A stretch of 45,000 nt of DNA from assembly GCA_002104895.1 (NCBI GenBank), contig MCFG01000212.1:30001-75000 (forward strand), in the 5' to 3' direction. Below the pieces are notes generated by a model, which was given only the letters and a program-made list of their open reading frames with translations, was not told the DNA's origin and did no database searches. How positions within the stretch are numbered: position 1 is the first letter of the stretch; the number at the start of each line of letters is the position of its first letter. The position numbers and the translations under genes were made by a program. Origin of the DNA: Anaeromyces robustus. Lineage: Eukaryota > Neocallimastigomycota > Neocallimastigomycetes > Neocallimastigales > Neocallimastigaceae. This document shows, piece after piece, positions 26,843 to 41,765 of this stretch.

Positions 26843-26874
<32 letters not shown>

Positions 26875-26929
26875 CTTATTTACTTATATACTTATTTATT
26901 TTAGTTAAATATTATTTATATTATAAGAC

Positions 26930-26985
26930 TACATATTTTATATTTTATTTTATATTTTATTTTATATTTTATTTTATATTTTATA
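26930..26985. repeat. TATTTTATTTTA tandem repeat
   Basis: About four copies of a 15-base unit of the type TATTTTATTTTATAT. Confidence 0.75.
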
Positions 26986-27886
26986 TATTTTTATTATCAT
27001 ATTATATCAATTATATAAATTATAAATTATAATTTATTAATTATTTATTAATAAATTATTGCTTTTTTTTATTATTATTAAAATAATTAATTATATCAAT
27101 ATCTATATTCAATATAAATTATATATATATATAAATTATGTAAAATTATAGGATTATCTTTATATTTTTTTTACTTTTTTTTTTTCGATTAGTGTCTATA
27201 ATTAATTTTTTTTTTAAAAAAAAAAAAAAGAAATATTTTTCTTTTTTTCTTTTTTTTAATATTTTTATTTTAATTTTAATTTTAATTTTTTACTTTTTTA
27301 TCTTTTTTTTTCTAAGATAAGGGAATTTGGTTGTGATATATATTTTTAAATAACGTAAAAAAAAATTAACATTATTTTTTTCTGTAACTGTTATAACTGC
27401 TAGTATCGACTAAATAATAAAATTGAAAAGAAAAAAAAAAAAAACACTATCTTTAATATAATATCTATTTATCAATATTTTTATTATAATAAAAATAAAA
27501 TTTTTTCAATATAGTATTTGCTTCATATAATTAATTATAATATATATCTGTATCATTGATATAATAGCAATACTATTCCTAATATCATCAATTCTTTTTT
27601 TTTTTTTTTAAGTATATATAATTTTCACCACCTTTGGATACTATATATAAAATAATATTAATAATGAACACTGTATACATTATTAAGTGATTAATAAAAA
27701 AATAAAAAAGAAAAAAAAAAAAGAGGAAAATATAAATAAATAAATAAATAAATATATATATTTAATTCATTTATTCATTTTATTTATTTGTTAATAATAT
27801 AAAAAAACAAATAATACAAAATAAATAATAATAATAATAATAGTAATATATCTACATATAAAGAAATAATATAAAAATTATTCAAA

Positions 27887-32986
<5,100 letters not shown>

Positions 32987-33714
32987 TATTTTAAAAATTT
33001 AAAAATACATATGTTAATATATATAATAATACTTGTAATAAAATTAATATATTTTTTTTATATATAAAATAATAATTCTAATTTATATTTTTATATAATG
33101 TTATAATATTATAAATTTAAAGAGAAAAAATACAATTGATATATTTTAAAACTGTTATATCTTTTATATTATATCTTTAATTACTTATTATAAAATAATT
33201 AATTTTTTTTTAAAAAAAAAAAAAAAAAAAAAAGACTAAAAAAAAATTGAAAAAACTATCTATTTTAATTATATATATAAATACATATATTATTAATTGT
33301 TATAAATATTATAAATAATAATAAATAAATATAATCTTATTTTAAACTATACATAAAAATGAAATAATAAATATTACATTTTTTTTTAAATTATGGCAGT
33401 TAAACATATACTAATATTAAAAATTTTAAAATTTGATTAATTATTTATTATTTATTATTTATTTTTTATTATTTATTATTAACTATTATTATAATGAACA
33501 AAGTTTTATTGTAATGATTTAGTATTAACTAAAAATTACAGATATAGTAATTTTAATTCTTAAATGCTTTTTTTTTTTTTTTTTTTTTTTTATTAGATAA
33601 ATTAACATTTGTTTCAAAATTTTCCTATTAGTATAAATAAATTAAAATCACAATAATTGATTTTTGTTACAGTAAAAATAAAATATAAAATATGAAATAT
33701 GTATTAAAAACTTA

Positions 33715-34130
33715 ATATACATTTCCAAGAAAATAAATTACTATTGTTAGTTTAAATATGATAAAATAATATGATAAAATAAATAATAATATGATAAAAT
33801 AAATATCAATAAATAAAATAATTAAATAATAATAATTAATAATAATTGATAAATAAGAATAATTGATAAATAATAATAAATAAATAATTAAATAATAATA
33901 ATAAATAATTAAATAATAATAATAAATAAATAATAATAATAATAATAATAAAATAATAATAATTAAATAATAATAATAAATAATTAAATAATAATAATAA
34001 TAATAAAATAATAATAATTAAATAATAATAATAAATAATTAAATAATAATAATAAATAAAAAAAATTTTTTTTTAATATTAATAATTAAGCTTTTAAAAT
34101 CTTGGTATTTAATATATATTTTAACATTGT
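33715..34130. repeat. Dispersed repeat, copy 1 (related to 36121-36285)
   Basis: Begins TTCCAAGAAA(A)TAA and ends TTAAGCTTTTAAAATCTTGGTATTTAATAT. The interior is an expanded AATAATTAAAT array. The same ends in the same order flank a shorter interior at 36121-36285. Confidence 0.6.
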
Positions 34131-34149
34131 TTTATTTTTATTTAGAATT

Positions 34150-34320
34150 ATTATTTAAATATTTATTTATTTATTTATTTATTTTTTATTTATTTATTTA
34201 TTAATTTATTAATTTATTTATTTATTATTTATTTATTTATTTATTAATTTATTTATTTATTATTTATTTATTAATTTATTTATTTATTTATTAATTTATT
34301 TATTTATTTATTTATAATTA
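34150..34320. repeat. ATTT-type array, partner of 35140-35222
   Basis: ATTT units interspersed with ATTA, ending TTTATAATTATT. A shorter array with the same ending lies at 35140-35222, and both are followed by AT-rich DNA leading to a TACAAAA...GGAAAAAAAA block. Confidence 0.75.
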
Positions 34321-36120
34321 TTAATAATTAATTTTAATATATTATATATATTTTATATTTATAATACAAAACAATAGAAAAATAGAATTCATTCTTTATT
34401 ATTGGAAAAAAAAATTTTTTTTTTCCATTTTAACTATTTTGAAAAAAATTTAAATAAAATTATTTTTATATAGAATATAATGCTTATATATAAATTATAT
34501 ATAATAAACTTCACAATTAATATATTAGAATATAAATAAATTTTATTATTTATTCAATTGAATTTTTTTATATTTTATATTAAAGGCTTTAAGATTAAAT
34601 TAATTTAAATAATTACGTAAAAAAAAAAAATTTATGGAATAATTAACGATTATCTATAAATAACCAAAAAAGCTAAATAAATATAAATATGTAAATATAT
34701 ATATTTATAAATATTAATATAAATATAAAAATTACAAATGATTTTTATTATTTATGCTTGAAATTATTATTTAATATTAATTATTATTATTATTTATTAA
34801 TTATTATTTATTATGAATTATTATTATTATTATTTGTTAATTATTTATTATTAGTATTTGTTAATTATTTATTATTACTTATTAATTATTATTTATTATG
34901 AAGTATTTTAATTATTATTAATTATAAATATAATTAAATATTATATTAATTATTAAAATAGCATTTAATTATTTTTTGTAATATGATTTTTACCAAGATT
35001 TTTAAATAAAATATTATATTAAAATGTCAAGAATTTTTAATATTATAATACAATATAATGTAATATATGTAATTATTTCTATTAATATATATTAATTTTA
35101 TATTAATTTTATTAATTTGCCATATTCATTTTTTATTTATTAAATAATTTATTTATTTATTTATTTATTTATTAATTTATTTATTTATTTATTTATTAAT
35201 TTATTTATTTATTTATAATTATTGTATTAATTATTGTATTTACAAAAAGATGTATTAGCCATCATTATTATCTATATAATACAAAATCGATCTTTTCTAT
35301 TATGGGAAAAAAAAACTTTAAATTAATAGATAATTTTAAGTCCGATGGAATTTTAATAAAATTATATTATATTATATTATATTATATTATATTATATTAA
35401 ATTATATAATATTATAAATATGTATATGAATATATATGTATAAACATTATAACAAGTATATATAATAGACGAAAATAAAAAATATGAAATTATACTATAT
35501 TATTCTAAATCATTCTATATCATAGGAATTTATTATTATTATTTTTTTCTATATTTTATTAATACATATAATTAGTTATTCGTTTTTTATAAATAAAGAT
35601 ATTTATATTTATATATTCCATAAAAACACAAAGAAAATTAGTATTATATATAATATCAATTCGTAGTATTAACTATTACTATTATTAAATGTATACAGAT
35701 ACAAAGGTACAGAAGATTCTTTTAATTAAATATAAAAATGTAATATCACATAGCTAAACTTACTATCAATTTAAATAGTTTTATTATAATCATCCCTTAT
35801 TATTTTTATGATATTATCAAAATATTTTATAAGGATACCTTTTTCATATACCATTTATCATTGATTTTTCTTATATTTTATTTTAATAAAAGATATTTTT
35901 TATTTTATTTTATTTTATTTTATTATAATTTTTTTTATATTTTAACTTATGATATAATTATATAAAATGATCAATTATCAATAATTTTTTATGATACTTA
36001 GCCATTGCTATTAATAAATATAAATATAAATATAAATAAAATTTTATTATTATTATTATTGCTATTGTTAATTTTATTAACAGATTTGTGTGACAGAAAA
36101 AACTATTATCATATAAAATG

Positions 36121-36285
36121 TATTCCAAGAAATAAGTTTCTAATATTAGTTAAATAAGTCATAAATAATATAAATAATACGATAAAATAATTATTAATGA
36201 ATAAATAATTGATAATAATAAATAATTAATAATATTTAAGCTTTTTAAATGATTTTTAAATCTTGGTATTTAATATATTTTTTGT
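36121..36285. repeat. Dispersed repeat, copy 2 (related to 33715-34130)
   Basis: Starts with TTCCAAGAAATAA at about 36122 and ends with AAATCTTGGTATTTAATAT at about 36258-36277; the TTAAGCTTTT block is present at 36236. A third, inverted trace of the right end (TACCAAGATTTTTAAAT) is at 34991-35007. Confidence 0.6.
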
Positions 36286-36338
36286 TTTTATTTTTATCAT
36301 TTATTTATTTAATATTTATAATTATAATTATAATTATA

Positions 36339-36377
<39 letters not shown>

Positions 36378-36778
36378 ATTATTTTCTTTCTTTTTTTTTT
36401 TTTTCTGTGATAATGGCAGTTACTATAATAGATGACAGTACAATGTAAAATGTAAAATGATAATATGAAATGTAATATCAAAATTTTAATATTAATTAAT
36501 AATATATAATAATATTTAATATAGATACATTACTAAGTATTAATAATTTTTATAATAAATTTAAGAAAAAAAATTGTATTATTATAGTTTTTAACAAATA
36601 TAGTGCTATTTAAAAAAAAAATAAATATGACTTTAATAAATAAATGTAATTTTATTTATCTTTTACTGATATATCCTTGAAATATATTATATAATTATGA
36701 ATTATAGAATTTATTAGAAATTATAAGTTTAAATTCACTTTTACTGATTTTATCCTTGAAATATATTTTATGCATTTA

Positions 36779-36819
<41 letters not shown>

Positions 36820-37600
36820 TTATTAATTAACTGTTAAAAAAAAATTATTTACAAAAGTAGTATTTTTTTTTTTTTTTTTTAAAAAAAATTGATTTAAATA
36901 CAATTTAAAGTTTATATATATAAATTATATGAAATAAAATTACCAATAAATATATTGTTGAATTATATTATTAATTATATTATTATATATAAATTATAAT
37001 AATGACTAATATATTATTTTATATTAAAGGCTAAGATATTAATATAAACAATACATAAATAATATATTGCCAATATTTAAATGAAAAAAAAAAGAAATAT
37101 TATATATTATAAATAAATAAATAAATAAATAAATATAATTTAAATATATTATAATATTTGAAATATATATTTTAATAAATAAAAAAATAAATACATAAAT
37201 AAATAAAAATTAAATAAATAAATAAAAATAAACTTTTTATACTTTTACATTAACAGTAAAAAAAAAAAATTGAAAGCTTTTATAAAAATGAGATATTTTA
37301 TTGAAAAGTATTTAAGGAAGAAAAATGTCTTTCAAAAAAAATTTTTTTTTTCTTTCTATATAATCTATATTAAATATACATTTTTAATAGCATTGATATT
37401 TATTAAATAAATAAAAAATAAACTAAACTAAAATAAAATAAAATATCTTATAATAAAATACTATATATATCAATAATTATATAATATATATTAATAGTTA
37501 TACTATTTTAATAATATATATATATATTTAAAAAAATTTTTTAATAATAATTATATTATTAAGTAAATAAATAAATAAAAAAATAAATAAATAAAAAAAA

Positions 37601-39367
37601 ATGAAACTCTTCAATTTAATTACACTTTTTATATGTATAATAATAACAAATAATTTTGTTATAGCAGAAGAAATAACTTTAACTGCTGGACCTGTTACTT
37701 GTGATTATAAAGCTAAAGATTCTAACGATGAATATTCTCTTGATACAAATGTAAGAATAAAATGTAGTGGTTCCAGTTGTACAGTTAGTGGTACTGGTGC
37801 TACTGCCTCTGGTTCTGTAGTTAGTATTACTGCTGATGGTACTTATATTATTGAAGGTTCATTAAATGGTCAAATTAATATTGCTGCAAATAATGAAACT
37901 GATTTTGTTCATCTTGTATTAAATGGTGCTACTATAAATAGTAGTAATGGACCAGCTATCTATGGTAAATCTGCTGACAAAGTAACAATTACTCTTGTTG
38001 GTGATAATACTCTTGTTGATTCTACAAACTATACTGACTTAGTTGATGAAGAACCAGATGCATGTCTTTTTATTGATAGTGATCTTTCTATTAATGGTTC
38101 TGGTAATTTAAGCGTTACTGGTAAATATAGTGATGCCATAAGATGTAAAAAGGACTTAAAAATTGTAAGTGGTAATATTACCGTACCAAGTGCCGTTGGT
38201 AAAGGTATTAAAGCAAGAAATTCATTATGTATTAAAGATGGTACAATTGAAGTCACTTCAACTGATACTGCTATTAAAGTAACAAAAGATACTGATCCTG
38301 AAAAGGGATTTATAGTCATTGATGGTGGAAATATTTCAGTTTCAACTGGAAAAGATGGTATTCATGCTGAAACTCATCTTACTATTCGTGGAGGATATGT
38401 TGATGTTAAGAAAAGTCAAGAAGGTATTGAAGGACAAATGATTGATATTCTTGGAGGTGAAGTTCATATTACCGCAACAGATGATGGTATAAATGCTTCA
38501 AAAATTTCAAGTGATGAAACTTCTAGTAGTAATGGAGGTATGGGAGGTATGCCAGGTGGTGATATGACAGCTACAGGAACTGATGGAAGTGTTTATATTA
38601 ATATTGTAGGAGGTAAAACCTATGTTAATGTTAGTGGATCAGATGTTGATGGTATTGATTCTAATGGAGTTCTTTATATTGGAGGAGAAGCAGAAGTTTA
38701 TGCTAGTATTAGTTCAGGAGATATTTATGGTAATATGGCAACATTAGATGCTGAAGGTTCTAATTCTATTGCTAAAAGTGCAACTATAATTGCTACAGCA
38801 GGTAATGGAAGTAGTATGGGAGGTAGCTTTGGTGGTAGCTCTGGTAGTAGTTTCAAACCAGGTAATAGAAATAAGCGTCAAGGACCAGGTGGAAATATGG
38901 GAGGAATGGGAGGAATGGGAGGAATGGGTGAAAGTGGTACAATATATCAACCATATATTCAAACTAGTGTTAATAGTCAAAATGCTGGTACAGAAATTTC
39001 TGTTAAAAATAGTAGTGGTGATGTAATTGCAAAATATACACCAAATGTATCCTATTCCACAGTTCTTGTTTCCTCTCCATCTATGGTTGCAGGAGAAACT
39101 TATACCATTGTTACAGGTAGTGATTCTACTAGTGCTGTTGTATCTGAAGCTGCAAGTGGTTCTGTAAATTCACCATCTGTTAATAATCCAACTGATACCG
39201 TTACCGGTGATGGTACCAGTATTAATTCAAATGGTTCTACATCAACTTCATCTTCAACTTCAACTTCAAGTGCTTCTCCATCAACTAGTTTAAATAATGG
39301 ATATACCATTCAACCAAAAGTCATAGCTATTTTGGTTTCAGTTATTTCTATCATTATCTTTTCATAA
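37601..39367 (+). CDS. Secreted, GPI-type DUF4353 (Cthe_2159-like) carbohydrate-binding beta-helix protein (588 aa)
   Basis: A single exon. Residues 1-22 form a signal peptide with likely cleavage after VIA. Residues about 24-400 show the short Gly/Asp/Ile-rich rungs of the bacterial DUF4353 family (Cthe_2159 of Clostridium thermocellum, a right-handed beta-helix reported to bind cellulose and acidic polysaccharide): SITADGTYIIEGSLNGQI, KVTITLVGDNTL, DGIHAETHLTIRGG, DDGIN. A Gly/Met-rich insert follows (GGMGGMGGMG, after a KR dibasic site), then a Ser/Thr-rich stalk and a hydrophobic C-terminus (VIAILVSVISIIIFS) typical of GPI anchoring. Several N-glycosylation sequons occur. The protein probably sits on the fungal wall or membrane and binds plant polysaccharide. 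Lack of introns and bacterial relatives suggest horizontal acquisition, with eukaryotic ends added; this is inference. The base composition is clearly richer in G and C than its surroundings. Confidence 0.88.
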   Translation: MKLFNLITLFICIIITNNFVIAEEITLTAGPVTCDYKAKDSNDEYSLDTNVRIKCSGSSCTVSGTGATASGSVVSITADGTYIIEGSLNGQINIAANNETDFVHLVLNGATINSSNGPAIYGKSADKVTITLVGDNTLVDSTNYTDLVDEEPDACLFIDSDLSINGSGNLSVTGKYSDAIRCKKDLKIVSGNITVPSAVGKGIKARNSLCIKDGTIEVTSTDTAIKVTKDTDPEKGFIVIDGGNISVSTGKDGIHAETHLTIRGGYVDVKKSQEGIEGQMIDILGGEVHITATDDGINASKISSDETSSSNGGMGGMPGGDMTATGTDGSVYINIVGGKTYVNVSGSDVDGIDSNGVLYIGGEAEVYASISSGDIYGNMATLDAEGSNSIAKSATIIATAGNGSSMGGSFGGSSGSSFKPGNRNKRQGPGGNMGGMGGMGGMGESGTIYQPYIQTSVNSQNAGTEISVKNSSGDVIAKYTPNVSYSTVLVSSPSMVAGETYTIVTGSDSTSAVVSEAASGSVNSPSVNNPTDTVTGDGTSINSNGSTSTSSSTSTSSASPSTSLNNGYTIQPKVIAILVSVISIIIFS

Positions 39368-39385
39368 ATATATAAATAAATAAAT

Positions 39386-39418
39386 AATAAATAAATAAAT
39401 AAATAAATAAATAAATAT

Positions 39419-39449
<31 letters not shown>

Positions 39450-39451
39450 TT
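39386..39451. repeat. Perfect AAAT/ATTT palindrome just after a stop codon
   Basis: An AAAT run (39386-39416) turns at AAAT|ATTT into its exact complement (39417-39451), giving arms of about 31 bp with no loop. It starts 19 bases after the DUF4353 stop codon, so it would form a hairpin in the 3' UTR. Confidence 0.9.
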
Positions 39452-39740
39452 AAAATATTAAAATATTATTATATATTAATAATAATTCATAGTTTATTAT
39501 AATAACATTTAATGTTATATATATATCTTAATTATCTTTATATTTATCATTATATATCATTATATATATCTTTTTTTTTTATATTTTAAACTTTATTTTT
39601 CATATCTTTAAAAGAAAATTTTATTATTATTTAATATAAAATTTATGATACCATATACCATAACATGCATATATTAAATAAAATAAAATATAAATAATAA
39701 ATAAAAATATTAATATATTATAAAAAAAAATTAAAACGAT

Positions 39741-40033
39741 TTCTATTATTTTAATAATTACATTTATTTATAAAATTATGTAAAAGATGAAATTAATTTC
39801 TATTATTAAAATATATAAAATATAATTTATAATTATATTTAAAAAGTATTATGGTTTCTATTTTATTTAATTATAATTATAAATTATAAAAAAAAATTAT
39901 ATTTAATTATTATTGTCAATATTTATTTATTTAGTTTCTATTATTTATTTATTATTGTTAATATTTATTTATATTTTATAAGCTTCTATTATATTTAATT
40001 ATTATTGTTAATATTTTTTTATTTACAGTTTCT

Positions 40034-40073
<40 letters not shown>

Positions 40074-40335
40074 TATATTATAAGCTTTTAATATATTTTA
40101 CTATTATTGTTAGTATTTATTTATTTAAAGTTTCTATTATATATTTATTTATTATTGTTAATATTTATTTATTTATTTATTTATATAGGTTTCTATTATA
40201 TTTATTTATTATTTTTAATACTTATTTATTATAGTTTCTATTATATTTATTATTTATTTATTTATTTATTTTTTATAGTTTCTATTATATTTATTTATTT
40301 ATTTATTTATTATAGTTTCTATAATATTTATTTAT
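39741..40335. repeat. Degenerate minisatellite with AGTTTCTATTATATTT core
   Basis: The core (A/G)(G)TTTCTATTAT recurs about twelve times (near 39741, 39797, 39855, 39934, 39983, 40029, 40084 as a weak copy, 40131, 40190, 40234, 40279, 40315) at spacings of 37-77 bases. Several units also carry ATTATTGTTAATATTTATTTATT. Units shorten and become more alike towards the right end. Confidence 0.8.
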
Positions 40336-40377
40336 TTTGTATATTAACTTTTTTTTTTTTTTATTCTATTTTATGTT

Positions 40378-41145
40378 TCAATCGTTTTTATGGTGTTTAG
40401 CTTTATATGATTTTATACTTGAACAGAAATTTTGTAATAAATTCAATTTATTTTCAACAATAAATTCCATTCGATTTACATAATCTTTTAAATATATATA
40501 TAAAAAAGATAATAATTATAACAATAATATATAATAGTTAATAATTTTTTTCTTTTTATATATAAATAATAATAATAATAATAATAAATAACTGTATAAA
40601 TGTAATAATTAAATAAAAAAAAAAAAAATCCAATATTTACAATCAACATCAAAATCATTATTAGCTACTTTCTTTAATAAATAATTTTCTTCTTCTTCGT
40701 ATTCTAAACATTTCTTAAGGGTATATGAATGATTCTTTATTAATGAATCTTCATCTTGAAGTTTACTATTAGCTTCTTTGTGTAAATTATATAATTCTTC
40801 ACATTCCATGTGTATATTTGTTTTTTCTATTAATTATATATACAATTAATAATAAATATAATAAAATAAAAAATTATTAACATTATTATTATTATTAATT
40901 ATTTAATCTATATATTAATATTTAATTATTTATTATTATTTTTTTTAAAAATATTACTTTTTGGTTCAAATTGTTTTTTAATATCTTTCCTATTGTCTTT
41001 ACTTTCTTCATCTACATTCATTGAATCTTCATTAATAATATCTGAATTAGATCTACTAAATGCTGATTTATTTTCATACTCTATTTGTTGATTACTATAA
41101 TTTTCTTCTTTATATTTATATGAATTATTTTCATTATTATTATTA

Positions 41146-41201
<56 letters not shown>

Positions 41202-41684
41202 TGTTTGATATTCTTTTTCTTTTGTGGGTGATTGTGTAATATTTTGAGTATTTGATAATTTTGAAGAAGAATTACCTACCGAAGTTTTATTTAATTTTGA
41301 TTTAACCGAATTACTATTATTTGTTGGTGATAATTTTGAAAAAACTGGTGTACTAGTTTTATATTTATTAGGATTATTAGATATATTATTATTACTATTA
41401 TTATTACTATTTAACGATAATTTTGAAGTAGAAATATTAATATTTTTAGTACTATTTGTTAAAGAATTTGTTGATTTTGCTAGATTATTATGGGATGATT
41501 TTGATGCAATACTTGAATTAGATTTAGTTGGAGAACCAATTTTACTATTGCTTTCTTTAGTTTTTTTATCCATTAAACTTTTTAATTGTTTTGAATTTGA
41601 TATATTTATACTTTTATCTATTAAATTATTAAATATATTTTTTTCCAATATATATATATAAATAAATATATTATGATTATTATA

Positions 41685-41765
<81 letters not shown>

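Larger units (their letters stand above)
32987..37600. other. 4.6 kb gene desert with diverged repeat modules
   Basis: No credible gene; the frame at 36263-36448 is low-complexity. Several sequence blocks occur twice or more, some inverted (TTCCAAGAAA..., AAATCTTGGTATTTAATAT, TTATATTAAAGGCT, GGGAAAAAAAA with preceding ATTT arrays, TTTTACTGAT..TATCCTTGAAATATATT). The stretch just before 37601 is A/TAAA-rich and is the likely 5' UTR and promoter of the DUF4353 gene. Confidence 0.7.
39368..40377. other. Convergent intergenic region, DUF4353 / kinesin-13
   Basis: About 1 kb with both 3' ends. After the palindrome comes plain AT-rich DNA and then a degenerate minisatellite (39741-40335). The plus-strand frame at 40107-40400 is a low-complexity translation of that repeat. 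Confidence 0.75.

Noticed and set aside
38029-38980. Antisense frames within the DUF4353 gene
   Set aside because: Shadows of a real gene; they have no domain and no separate start context.
40107-40400. Hydrophobic plus-strand frame
   Set aside because: It translates the TTTCTATTATATTT minisatellite and overlaps the kinesin-13 last exon antisense.
41617-41648. Starting kinesin exon 7 at 41648
   Set aside because: No ATG and no AG acceptor there. The AG at 41619-41618 gives the right phase and continues the frame from exon 6.
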